Numbered from the stretch's first letter, positions 1 to 6,972 are shown. The stretch is 64,000 nt of DNA from Thiovibrio sp964588325 (GCA_964588325.1 CAZPOR010000008.1:89133-153132), one strand, 5' to 3'. Numbers and translations are program-made. The notes: generated by a model not told the origin, from the sequence alone.

Positions 1-369
1 ACCGGCGCGGCGATCCCCAAGGTTTCCCAAACAACCAGTCTGCCGGAGGCCATTGCCGAACTGAACGCCAAGAACCTTGGCGCGGTCCTGATCATGCACG
101 AGGAAGAAATCATCGGCATTCTCACCGATGGCGATCTTCGCCGTTTGCTGAGCCAGAAAGGCGGCAGCCTGAGCGGACTTCCCCTGGCCGAAGCCATGAC
201 CGCCAGGCCTAAAACCATTACCACGGAACTTCTCGCCGCCGATGCCTTGAGCATCATGCAGCGCCACGAAATCACCTTCCTGGCCGTGACCGATCACCGC
301 GGCAAGCTGGCGGGCGTGCTCCATCTTCAAGATTTGCTGGGCAAGGGGGAGTTCCGGTTTTTGGTGTAG
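1..369 (+). CDS. kdsD: Arabinose-5-phosphate isomerase (KdsD/KpsF/GutQ), C-terminal CBS part, 5' truncated by window edge
   Basis: The reading frame is open from base 1 and ends at a TAG at 367-369, so only the last 122 codons are visible. They hold the end of one CBS motif and a second complete one, with the typical GILTDGDLRRLL and VTDHRGKLAGVLHLQDLL stretches. In KdsD/KpsF proteins two CBS domains follow an N-terminal SIS isomerase domain, which lies outside the window. The enzyme interconverts ribulose-5-phosphate and arabinose-5-phosphate for Kdo and lipopolysaccharide synthesis in the cytoplasm. The family call rests on CBS sequence alone; another SIS-CBS protein is possible but less likely. 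Confidence 0.8.
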   Translation, partial: TGAAIPKVSQTTSLPEAIAELNAKNLGAVLIMHEEEIIGILTDGDLRRLLSQKGGSLSGLPLAEAMTARPKTITTELLAADALSIMQRHEITFLAVTDHRGKLAGVLHLQDLLGKGEFRFLV

Positions 370-727
370 GGCCGCGATGAGGGGCTCGTGAAAAACCAAA
401 AATAGCGCCACCCCGTCATTCCGGCGAAAGCCGGAGGTAAGGGAGCGGAGCGAGACTCCGATCCAGTGTTTTTAAATAATTGAGAAAAGCTGGACACCGG
501 TTTTCACCGGTGTGACGATTTTTTTGCGAGGCAAGCGAAGTTGCCGGTTCCGCCGGCCAGCCCCCCGAAAAACCGCTTATTCCGGTAGATATACCTATTG
601 GGCGGGGCTATTTTTTATGCTACAGTTCCCGACGCTGTTTTGGTTCAATGGGGTCCGCCCCGGACCAAGCCGAAAGAAATCAATCCGGCGTCCGTTGCCG
701 GATTTCATATTAACGTGAGGCTTTGTT
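370..727. other. Intergenic stretch with a dispersed repeat and the hdrC leader
   Basis: This 358-base gap contains no convincing gene. It holds a REP-like repeat (413-518), then a GC-rich hairpin (GGTCCG/CGGACC near 650-664). The sequence CGTGAGGCTTTGTT directly precedes the ATG at 728, and its GAGG is a plausible ribosome-binding site. The open frames crossing it are short, in conflicting registers and lack ribosome-binding sites. Confidence 0.6.
413..518. repeat. REP-like dispersed palindromic repeat, copy A
   Basis: It begins CGTCATTCCGGCGAAAGCCGG and ends CACCGGTTTTCACCGGTG followed by TGACG. Both ends are small palindromes. A second copy lies at 20571-20650. Copy A carries about 25 extra bases (GGTAAGGGAGCGGAGCGAGA and following) where copy B continues directly into AATCCAGT. 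Similar CGTCATTCC...GGAATCCAG elements are widespread intergenic repeats in proteobacteria; no encoded function is implied. Confidence 0.75.
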
Positions 728-1294
728 ATGGCAATCTCCAGCAAGGATATCAATTCGGCTTTCAGCGCCGAGGTAACGGCGATTCCGGGGGGCGAATTCC
801 TGAACCGCTGTTTTTCCTGCGGCGCGTGCAGCGGTATCTGCCCGGTCAGTCAGGCAATCCCCGATTTCGACCCCCGCAAGATCATCCACATGATCCGCAT
901 GGGCTTGAAAGACGCGCTGCTCACATCCGACCTGCTCTGGTTCTGCTCCCGGTGCCGCAGTTGCGTCTTTGTCTGCCCCCAGGACGTCCGCTTCGCCGAG
1001 ATCATGGTCGCCCTGCGTCAACTGGCCATGAAGGCAGGCTACATCACCGCCCAGGATCTGCTCGACAAGGGTAAGGCCGCCTGGGTGGAACGCGATCTCT
1101 GCGTCTCCTGCCTCACCTGTGTTCGCGTCTGCCCCTGGCGGATTCCCAAAATCGACGACCAGGGCAAGGCTGCCATTGATCCCCAGGAATGCCGGGGTTG
1201 CGGCATCTGCCCCTCCGAATGCCCGGCCCAGGCCATCCGCTTAAACGAGTCCGAGGATGAGCGACTGATCGCCGCCTGCGGCGCAAATAAGTAG
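728..1294 (+). CDS. HdrC-like four-cluster iron-sulfur protein
   Basis: This 188-residue soluble protein has four cysteine groups. The first two, CFSCGACSGICP (about 28-39) and CSRCRSCVFVCP (about 77-88), resemble the HdrC ferredoxin-like domain. The last two, CVSCLTCVRVCP and CRGCGICPSECP (about 124-165), form a 2[4Fe-4S] ferredoxin. HdrC-type proteins pass electrons between HdrA/MvhD and a partner in heterodisulfide-reductase-like complexes. The ATG is preceded by GAGG. The next two genes, an MvhD-like protein and MetV, follow at once, so it probably belongs to a complex coupling electron carriers to methylene-H4F metabolism. No hdrA or hdrB is present in the window. Confidence 0.85.
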   Translation: MAISSKDINSAFSAEVTAIPGGEFLNRCFSCGACSGICPVSQAIPDFDPRKIIHMIRMGLKDALLTSDLLWFCSRCRSCVFVCPQDVRFAEIMVALRQLAMKAGYITAQDLLDKGKAAWVERDLCVSCLTCVRVCPWRIPKIDDQGKAAIDPQECRGCGICPSECPAQAIRLNESEDERLIAACGANK

Positions 1295-1307
1295 CACGGT
1301 GAACCCC

Positions 1308-1784
1308 ATGTCCTTTACCCCGAATATCCAAGCATTCTGTTGCCATTACACCTCCCAGCAGACCCTGGCCGAAGGGCCCCAAGGGTTGCAGGCCGATGGC
1401 TTTCCCAAAAGCGTGACCATCCACCGGTTGGTCTGCACCGGCAAGCTTGAGGTCTCCACCCTGCTCAAGGCCTTTGAAGACGGCGCGGACGGCGTGTATG
1501 TGGCCGGATGCCCCCTGGACAAATGCCACAACCTCATGGGCAGCCAGCGGGCCGCCAAACGGGTCGCGGCCATCAAGAAGGCCCTGGCCGAACTGGGGGT
1601 CGAACCGGAACGCATCGAGATGTACCACCTGGAGCGCGGCTTCCACCCCGGCTTTGTCAAGGCTGCCCAGGAGATGGATGAACGGATTACCAGCATGGGC
1701 CCGAGCCCGTTTAAAGCTGAGTTGAGCAGCTTGCCTGCTCAAACGAAACTTATGCCCTCAGGGTGTCAGGGAGGCGCGAAATGA
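1308..1784 (+). CDS. mvhD: MvhD/FlpD-like hydrogenase iron-sulfur (delta) subunit
   Basis: This is a 158-residue protein of the MvhD/FlpD family. These carry a [2Fe-2S] cluster and link HdrA to hydrogenase or formate dehydrogenase. Visible family features are FCCHYTSQQ near the N-terminus, VCTGKLEVSTLLKAFEDGAD in the middle, and YVAGCPLDKCHN, matching the family's GADGV..GC...CH block. The ATG at 1308 is chosen; a GTG at 1299, nine bases upstream in frame, is an alternative. Its stop overlaps the metV start (ATGA at 1781-1784), so the two are translationally coupled. Function as an electron bridge between HdrC and MetV/MetF is inferred from family and context. Confidence 0.85.
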   Translation: MSFTPNIQAFCCHYTSQQTLAEGPQGLQADGFPKSVTIHRLVCTGKLEVSTLLKAFEDGADGVYVAGCPLDKCHNLMGSQRAAKRVAAIKKALAELGVEPERIEMYHLERGFHPGFVKAAQEMDERITSMGPSPFKAELSSLPAQTKLMPSGCQGGAK

Positions 1785-2449
1785 TTATTGCCGAAAGAAA
1801 ACCCCTCAATGAAATCATGGAGATGGTGAAGGACGCCAAGCGCATCCTGGTTCTGGGCTGCCGCGGCTGCGTCACGGTCTGTTCCGCAGGCGGCGAGCGC
1901 GAGGTGGAAATCCTTGCCTCCCTGATCCGTCTGGGCAAGCAGAAGGCAGGCCAGGAGGTTGCAACCATCGAGGCCACCCTGGTGCGCCAGTGCGACAAGG
2001 AATACATCGACTCCATGGACCAGTGGGACGGCCAGTACGACGCCATCGTCTCCATGGCCTGCGGGGTGGGGGTCAACTTCATCGCCAACCTGCGGCCCAT
2101 GGCCAAGGTGTATCCCGGAGTGAACACCTTATCCTTCGGCGGCTCCGCCGAGCAGGGCGTGTGGAGCGAGCAATGCGCCGGGTGCGGCAACTGCGTCCTC
2201 CACCTCACCGGCGGCCTCTGCCCGGTGGCCCGTTGCGCCAAGAGCCTGATGAACGGCCCCTGCGGCGGTTCGGTGGGCGGGCGCTGCGAGATCCACAAGG
2301 ACGTCCCCTGCATCTGGCAGTCCATCCACGACAAGCTGGTCCGCATCGACAACAAGGAAGGCCTCGCAGCCATCGCCCCGATCCGGGACTGGAGCACGGC
2401 AGGCCACGGCGGCCCCCGCAAGACGGTGCGCAACGACCTGACTGTCTGA
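1781..2449 (+). CDS. metV: MetV-like methylenetetrahydrofolate reductase C-terminal (zinc) domain protein
   Basis: The 222-residue protein has LGCRGCVTVCSAGGEREVEI near the N-terminus. It also has the characteristic distal block CAGCGNCVLHLTGGLCPVAR, then GPCGGSVGGRCE. This is the MetF-associated Cys-rich domain named MetV in acetogens. MetV is a partner of the MetF methylene-H4F reductase in the Wood-Ljungdahl methyl branch and connects it to Hdr/Mvh electron carriers. The ATG at 1781 overlaps the mvhD stop and supersedes a longer frame opening at 1763. MetF is not downstream, which is odd because metV normally precedes metF. The function assignment is firm at family level; the pathway here is inferred. 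Confidence 0.85.
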   Translation: MIIAERKPLNEIMEMVKDAKRILVLGCRGCVTVCSAGGEREVEILASLIRLGKQKAGQEVATIEATLVRQCDKEYIDSMDQWDGQYDAIVSMACGVGVNFIANLRPMAKVYPGVNTLSFGGSAEQGVWSEQCAGCGNCVLHLTGGLCPVARCAKSLMNGPCGGSVGGRCEIHKDVPCIWQSIHDKLVRIDNKEGLAAIAPIRDWSTAGHGGPRKTVRNDLTV

Positions 2450-2770
2450 TCTGTTTCCTGCTGTTTGTTGCTCTCTCCGGTGCCAATCTTCAAAAAGGAA
2501 TCCCGGCCACAACCTGAGCAGCAAATTAGGGGGGTAGCGGGCAAAGCAGCAAGGGATGATGCTCACGCTTGGCCGGGATTCTTCTCCATGGTGCGGCATT
2601 TCCTTGCCGAACACAATACTGAAAAAATACGGGATCGTTGTTCACATCTCATCACCCAAGGATGAGCACGAATGAAAATTTCTCATGCCCGGGGAGAAAA
2701 GGCCAAACAAGGCACAACTTCCCGCCGTCCCTATTGACCCCCTCCAGTCTAGCGGATTCTCCTCTCTGTT
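2450..2770. other. Intergenic stretch with a wide inverted repeat
   Basis: No gene is supported here. Bases 2498-2512 (GGAATCCCGGCCA...) pair with 2569-2582 (...TGGCCGGGATTC) across about 56 bases of loop, so the RNA could fold into a long-looped stem after metV. There is no U-run directly after the second arm, so it is not a standard terminator. I see no recognisable riboswitch consensus on either strand. Confidence 0.5.
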
Positions 2771-3256
2771 CTACTGTGGAAAATTTTGAGCTGTGCAATA
2801 AGAAAGACACGCAAACTGCGCGGCCGCGCATGTAGCGCCACAAGCCCCGGTTGCAGTGCCCAACCCTCCGCTCATATAACCGCAACCCGCTATACACGCG
2901 ACCGAAACAGCGGTACACGCTGCTGCGCACCCATCCACTTCATATCCTCCAACATCAACCTTTGCCTTCCCAAACATGGCGCCATGCGAATCCTTCGTGA
3001 TCTGCGCAAGGACCGCTTGGATCTGGGGATCAAGATCTACTGGAGGCATAGTTTTTTTGCTTTTCGAGACACAAGGGAAAATAGCGGCCAGCACCGCTTC
3101 ACAACCCTTTGGGCCTACTTCTTCCAGGAGCGCCTTCCATCGGGGAATAACAATCCGTGTTGCCCCAAGATGATTTCCGTTGAGCGTCCCAGCCATACTG
3201 ATGCCGAGATCCGATTCTACGTCCTCAACGTGACCCGAGAATGAACGTGACCGCAA
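2771..3256 (-). CDS. Cys-rich protein with duplicated C-x3-C-x6-C-x3-C module, function unknown
   Basis: I do not recognise this 161-residue protein. Residues 110-154 contain eight cysteines in an exact two-fold pattern, C-x3-C-x6-C-x3-C, repeated after a 13-residue Gly/Ala/Thr-rich linker. The halves read CAAACTAVSVACIAGC and CGATCAAAQFACLSYC. Two more Cys lie at 52 and 62. The N-terminal ~100 residues are ordinary and could be a leader. The composition (Cys, Ala, Gly) recalls halocin-C8-like and other disulfide or modified peptides, but this is only resemblance. The open frame starts with TTG at 3256; an ATG at 3196 (residue 21) is an alternative. It follows the 3293-3496 gene on the same strand by 36 bases, probably in one transcript. 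Confidence 0.55.
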   Translation of the reverse strand: MRSRSFSGHVEDVESDLGISMAGTLNGNHLGATRIVIPRWKALLEEVGPKGCEAVLAAIFPCVSKSKKTMPPVDLDPQIQAVLAQITKDSHGAMFGKAKVDVGGYEVDGCAAACTAVSVACIAGCGYMSGGLGTATGACGATCAAAQFACLSYCTAQNFPQ

Positions 3257-3292
3257 CTCCCCGAAACCTGGACCGAATTGATAATGTGATTC

Positions 3293-3496
3293 CTAACGCC
3301 CTTCCGCAGGACGATATATGCCGGTTACAATTGCCTGCATCACATCTTCGATTTTCAAGACAATGGAGATATGCCGCCCACCTTGTGTGTCACATGGGAC
3401 AATGACGCCATCGACGGAATAGGTTGTTCCTTCCGGAAGCGATCTCTGGCCGGAGCGTATTATTTGTGCCTGGCCCACCTGTTTGAGTGTAAGCAT
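3293..3496 (-). CDS. Small hypothetical protein upstream of the Cys-rich gene
   Basis: This 67-residue protein has no family I recognise. It starts MLTLKQVGQAQIIRSGQ and contains one Cys (VIVPCDTQGGR) in a largely beta-type sequence. It is supported by a strong ribosome-binding site: GGGAGGGGAAG lies immediately before the ATG at 3496. Its stop is 36 bases before the TTG of the Cys-rich gene at 3256. A role as leader-binding or accessory protein for that product is possible but unproven. Confidence 0.5.
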   Translation of the reverse strand: MLTLKQVGQAQIIRSGQRSLPEGTTYSVDGVIVPCDTQGGRHISIVLKIEDVMQAIVTGIYRPAEGR

Positions 3497-3600
3497 TGTT
3501 CTTCCCCTCCCATTTTTTTGTCTCTGAACGATTTTTCACATCAAAGCCTTTGCCGGTAATCCCAAGGGCAGAAACCTGATTCCTCTCAAAGCCGAGAGGT

Positions 3601-3790
3601 ACTTCCAGCCTCAATCTTTCCCAAAAAACATCCCATATGCCTAATAGATTGTAAATGCTTGGAAAATATTGGAAGGGTGCTTTCTGGTGCAGGTCTTTTT
3701 CGATGCGGGGTGCATCAGCACTGACACGCATCCCCCCACGTTTCTCCTCCAAAAAAAAGGCCTTCCTAACCGGTATCGGTTACGAAGGCC
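3601..3790. repeat. Left copy of a ~190 bp duplicated tRNA-Leu downstream flank
   Basis: It is similar over its length to 6652-6844. A 37-base block is identical: 3663-3699 equals 6714-6750. Both copies open with ACTTCCAGCCTCAA and end in a hairpin with a TAACCG/CGGTTA stem. The left copy's hairpin also contains CCGGCCTTCG (minus strand), which matches the tRNA-Leu 3' end. The copies bracket the higA, radical SAM and Cys-array genes. Together with 3497-3600 and 3791-3883 it accounts for the gene-free gap 3497-3883. Confidence 0.8.
3751..3790 (-). terminator. Rho-independent terminator downstream of the higA gene
   Basis: On the minus strand GGCCTTCGTAACCG pairs with CGGTTAGGAAGGCC (one mismatch) and is followed by eight T residues (3751-3758). 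It sits 93 bases after the minus-strand higA stop. The hairpin is a diverged relative of the tRNA-Leu terminator at 6812-6848. Confidence 0.75.
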
Positions 3791-3883
3791 GGAGTATAAC
3801 TCCATAATTAACAAGTTGTTATTGCGCTATTTTTTATTTTTTTCTTTACCCAAGCTTTTACCCATATCAGAGTGCTACTGGGT

Positions 3884-4174
3884 TCAAGCTGCATGGCAAA
3901 AATCTTTCACTTTCAAGCCTGCTGCCTTTTGCTGGGCGTGCCACAGATCAAACTGCATCTGGTGGTTCAACCAGCTTTCAGGGCTTCCGCCAAAGGCTTT
4001 GGACAAACGGATGGCCATAACCGGCGTCACACAGGAATGTCCGCTCAAAAGGCTGGACAATGTTTTTCTGGTTACGCCAAGTCCGGCGGCGGCATCGGTA
4101 ACGGTAAGCCCCAAAGGTTCCAGGCATATGTCCCGGATCAGTTCACCGGGATGTGGCGGATCGTGCATCAACAT
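3884..4174 (-). CDS. higA: HigA-family XRE antitoxin, orphan
   Basis: The 96-residue protein begins with the family hallmark PPHPGELIRD. A helix-turn-helix follows (VTDAAAGLGVTRKTLSSLLSG), then the conserved tail SPESWLNHQMQFDLW. HigA antitoxins bind HigB RelE-like mRNA interferases and repress their own operon. The gene starts 49 bases after the radical SAM stop. No HigB-like frame lies next to it, so it is an orphan antitoxin or a stand-alone regulator. It could be the transcriptional regulator of the radical SAM/precursor unit; that is inference from position only. Confidence 0.85.
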   Translation of the reverse strand: MLMHDPPHPGELIRDICLEPLGLTVTDAAAGLGVTRKTLSSLLSGHSCVTPVMAIRLSKAFGGSPESWLNHQMQFDLWHAQQKAAGLKVKDFCHAA

Positions 4175-4222
4175 AATATAAACTGTCCACGGAATTCAGT
4201 CCATGCTCTCTCTTTCCACGTC

Positions 4223-5656
4223 CTAAGAAAATCTGGGTGATTTCGGCGCCCGCGGGCATCCAGGCGCCGGCCGAAAGGCATTGCCGAACGCATTCAGCGA
4301 ATCCCGAAAGCAATACCCCTTCTCCCGCATGCACTCTTCAAATGCATCGCAGTCAAAACACGCGCCGCCCTCAAACGACTCCCTGGACGGATAGGCAAGC
4401 TGCATCATTCTCTCGGAATTCCATATCTCCAGTAGTCCCTGTTGCTTGAGATTCCCCGCCGTATACTGGTCCTCATGCGGCATCTGCTCGCACAGCAGCA
4501 CCCGGCCGTCCGCGCAGATGGTGACCGATGAGCGCCCGCCGCTGCAACCCGATCGATTCTCCCACCGCAGCTTCTTCTGCTCCGGTTCGATCTCGTTGTA
4601 ATCGAGCCTTGTGGCATTGAATCGAATCTCCGTGTCAGCATACCGCTCCTTCACCGCGTCAACCCGGTCTCCAAGCCACGCCAGCATGTCGTCGTCCAGA
4701 AACATCGCATCGTCATGACGATACATGGATCGCCCATATCCCGTAACGAGACACCGGCTCACCCCCATTTGGGCCAGCTTTTCCACCAACCCCGGAGCCT
4801 CCCGGTAGTTGCGCGGCGTACACACCGTATTAGTCTGGACCCTGATCCCTTCCGCGAGCAAATGCCTGATGCTCTGGATCGCACTCCTGTAATACCGCGG
4901 CCTTCTCAGCATGGTCTCGGTCGTCGTGTCCGAGGTTCCATCGAGGCTTATCTGAAAAAAGCGCTTGCCATACCCCATCTCCGAAAGCCGCTTTGCCTGC
5001 TCCGCCGAAATCGCGGATTTGGTCGACACCACGAACTCAAAATCATGTGCGATGAGGAGGTCCAGCAACACCATGATGTCCGGATAGATCATCGGGTCGC
5101 CACCCGAAAAGGTGGCAATCGAAATCCCGGCCCCTGCTGCCTCCGCAATGATTTCACGCCAGCGGCCGATGCTCATGACATCCCGTTTCGCAATGGGCTT
5201 CCGCTCCGCATAGCAATACACGCAATCAACCGCGCACTGGTTGAACGGCATGAGCACCATCGAAATCGGCGCCTCAAGGCGCTTTTCCCCGCTGAAGCCT
5301 CCGGCGACGGACAACATCACCCCCGGATCATAGACATACCAGTCGCCGTCAGCCACTTTTTCCGGCTCGATCAGGGTATCGTCTTCATTCCTGTAAAAAT
5401 TCCTGATGCAACACCCCAGCATGTCGCGGGCTTTCGCCTCATCACCCAGCGCCTCGCCAAGGCGATTGCCAATCTCCGCCAACGTGCTGTAGCCGTCAAA
5501 AAAGGAAAGCGCAAAACCCATGACCGGAGGAACCGCCCGCCACATCAGTTCTTCCGTGCTGTTCTTATAGAGGATCGCCCGACCTTCTCCGGGCCTGAGA
5601 CGCCATTCCGGGTTAACACACAGGCGGGTCGCACTGCTCTTGAGGATATTGCTCAT
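4223..5656 (-). CDS. Radical SAM/SPASM peptide maturase with N-terminal PqqD-like domain
   Basis: This 477-residue enzyme has three parts. Residues ~1-105 resemble the PqqD/RRE peptide-recognition domain. A radical SAM core carries CAVDCVYC (C141, C145, C148) for the catalytic [4Fe-4S] cluster. The C-terminal SPASM-like region has Cys at 371, 381, 389, 433, 436, 442, 449 and 467, with the ICADGRVLLCEQMPHEDQYT block. Such enzymes install thioether or other radical-derived crosslinks on ribosomal peptides. Its ATG lies two bases after the stop of the Cys-array gene, implying coupled translation and a dedicated substrate. It is cytosolic and needs a reductant. The nearest known groups are the SPASM maturases of C-X3-repeat/ranthipeptide-type precursors. 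Confidence 0.85.
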   Translation of the reverse strand: MSNILKSSATRLCVNPEWRLRPGEGRAILYKNSTEELMWRAVPPVMGFALSFFDGYSTLAEIGNRLGEALGDEAKARDMLGCCIRNFYRNEDDTLIEPEKVADGDWYVYDPGVMLSVAGGFSGEKRLEAPISMVLMPFNQCAVDCVYCYAERKPIAKRDVMSIGRWREIIAEAAGAGISIATFSGGDPMIYPDIMVLLDLLIAHDFEFVVSTKSAISAEQAKRLSEMGYGKRFFQISLDGTSDTTTETMLRRPRYYRSAIQSIRHLLAEGIRVQTNTVCTPRNYREAPGLVEKLAQMGVSRCLVTGYGRSMYRHDDAMFLDDDMLAWLGDRVDAVKERYADTEIRFNATRLDYNEIEPEQKKLRWENRSGCSGGRSSVTICADGRVLLCEQMPHEDQYTAGNLKQQGLLEIWNSERMMQLAYPSRESFEGGACFDCDAFEECMREKGYCFRDSLNAFGNAFRPAPGCPRAPKSPRFS

Positions 5657-5658
5657 CG

Positions 5659-6381
5659 CTAGGCGTCCCAGTCGATCTCGAACTCAATGTGCCGCGGGAC
5701 CCCCTGCTCCGTCAGGTCCAGGCCCTGCGGCTGCGACACATCGGGCCTGGAGGTCAACGTTTTGGTATCGAAATTATAACCACTGATATCGCCGATTGCG
5801 CACAGCATAACCTTGCTCGCCACGCAGGTCGTGCAGGAATTCATGCATTCGCTCGTGCAGTGGGTCACGCAGTCGGTTGTGCAGCCGGTGAGGCAATCGG
5901 TTGCGCAACTCGTCACGCAATCGGTGCAACCCGTCGTGCACTCGGAATTGCACGACGTCACGCAGGTTTCGCAACTGGTAATACACCCGGCCCGCAAGTC
6001 ATCCTTTAACGCTATGCGATCCTTGATCGCCTCCGCCCTGAGGTTGGGACTCTTTAACAGCTCACGCAGTCTGCTCGCCTTGATGGTTGGCCTCATCTGC
6101 CGGGCAGGCAAGGATCGCAGGAGCCAACGGATCTCCGTCAATTCTCCGCTCAACTCTGCTTCGCTCAGCGTGAGTACGGATATATACTCTTGCAGCTCCT
6201 TCTCCTTGACCTTTTTGTCCTTCCCAACGACATAGGCGCCGGACGCCTTCACGCCCACCGCCTGCTCCAGCTTTTTCCGAATGCCCTCCAACTCCAATTC
6301 CGCTTGCACCTGCCGTGCCGCCAGCTTCTCCAACCTGTCGCCCAAACTCTGCCCGCGCGATCCTTCCCCCCCCCTCTTCAT
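5659..6381 (-). CDS. Precursor-like protein with a 15-cysteine C-X3 repeat array
   Basis: The 240-residue product (from the ATG at 6381) has a charged, coiled-coil-like N-terminal ~130 residues. A 54-residue array follows, at residues 133-186 (bases about 5985-5824). It contains 15 Cys, mostly spaced C-x3-C with three C-x2-C steps, interspersed with Thr/Ser/Asp/Glu. One more Cys lies at 194. The Cys-free tail ends EFEIDWDA. The start at 6381 is preferred over 6393 because GGAGG lies five bases before it. It is followed at two bases by the radical SAM/SPASM gene, the hallmark of a RiPP precursor/maturase pair. The length is large for a precursor. It could instead be a structural Cys-rich protein. 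Confidence 0.75.
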   Translation of the reverse strand: MKRGGEGSRGQSLGDRLEKLAARQVQAELELEGIRKKLEQAVGVKASGAYVVGKDKKVKEKELQEYISVLTLSEAELSGELTEIRWLLRSLPARQMRPTIKASRLRELLKSPNLRAEAIKDRIALKDDLRAGCITSCETCVTSCNSECTTGCTDCVTSCATDCLTGCTTDCVTHCTSECMNSCTTCVASKVMLCAIGDISGYNFDTKTLTSRPDVSQPQGLDLTEQGVPRHIEFEIDWDA

Positions 6382-6651
6382 GCCATCCTCCATGCCGGTA
6401 GGCTTTAAAAATTGTTCTGAGCTTAGCTCAAGGTGATGCGTGACAAAAAGCAGTTCCCTCGTCTAGGCCATCTCATCCCAGCGACCGGATAAACCCTATG
6501 CAACTCTTTCGCGGATTGCCCCCAAAACAGCACCTTGTGAATTCAAATTGCAAGTGCACCACGGACCTCATTCCAGGACATTTCGTGGGGTGTTCGGTAG
6601 CCGCGTGAAGTTCCGGGGACAGTATCCTATTCCCTCTAAAAGTCGGAAAAC
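6382..6651 (-). promoter_or_regulatory. Upstream region of the precursor/radical SAM unit
   Basis: This is about 270 bases of non-coding DNA between the precursor start and the right flank repeat. The only clear element is the GGAGG ribosome-binding site at the gene end. I could not identify a convincing -35/-10 pair or operator. Together with the repeat at 6652-6844 it accounts for the gene-free gap up to the tRNA. Confidence 0.35.
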
Positions 6652-6844
6652 ACTTCCAGCCTCAAGCCTTCCTCAAAAACATCTCATACGCCTAACAAAT
6701 TGTCAATGTTTGAAAAATATTGGAAGGGTGCTTTCTGGTGCAGGTCTTTTGCGATACGAGGTGAATCAGCAGGGGGACATCCATACACCCCGCATCTGCC
6801 ACCCAAAAAAGAAAGGCCCCGTAACCGATAACGGTTACGGGGCC
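6652..6844. repeat. Right copy of the duplicated tRNA-Leu downstream flank
   Basis: This copy lies directly downstream of tRNA-Leu (minus strand) and is probably the original. It aligns with 3601-3790. Both copies preserve an open stretch on the minus strand encoding KDLHQKAPFQYF, and several differences between them are synonymous in that frame. They may therefore be relics of a short coding segment. Confidence 0.8.
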
Positions 6845-6848
6845 TTTT
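6812..6848 (-). terminator. tRNA-Leu / secG operon terminator
   Basis: GGCCCCGTAACCG pairs with CGGTTACGGGGCC around a four-base loop (minus strand), followed by TTTCTTTTTT. It lies eight bases after the encoded CCA of tRNA-Leu. The opposite side also has TTTT, so it may work in both directions. Confidence 0.85.
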
Positions 6849-6855
6849 ATAAATA

Positions 6856-6940
6856 TGGTACCGAAGGCCGGACTCGAACCGGCATGGGTTGCCCCACAGA
6901 CACCTCAAGCCTGCGTGTCTACCAATTCCACCACTTCGGC
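6856..6940 (-). tRNA. tRNA-Leu (GAG)
   Basis: The minus strand gives an 85-nt class II tRNA. The acceptor stem is GCCGAAG/CTTCGGT, with CCA encoded at the 3' end. The anticodon stem CAGGC/GTCTG surrounds loop TTGAGGT (anticodon GAG). There is a long variable arm, and the T arm contains GGTTCGAGTCC. It lies 32 bases after secG. The secG-tRNA-Leu(GAG) order also occurs in E. coli (secG-leuU). Confidence 0.95.
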
Positions 6941-6972
6941 AATCCTTATTTTCTCGGATCAAACAACAACTG

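Noticed and set aside
2450..2770. Riboswitch after metV
   Set aside because: The inverted repeat at 2498-2582 matches no riboswitch consensus I know, and no gene downstream on the plus strand would be controlled.
4143..4334. Short minus-strand frame upstream of higA as a HigB toxin
   Set aside because: It overlaps the radical SAM 3' end, has no HigB motifs and no ribosome-binding site.
5824..5985. Short repeated DNA units resembling a CRISPR or tandem repeat
   Set aside because: The periodicity comes from repeated Cys-Thr/Ser codons inside the precursor gene; there are no fixed spacers.
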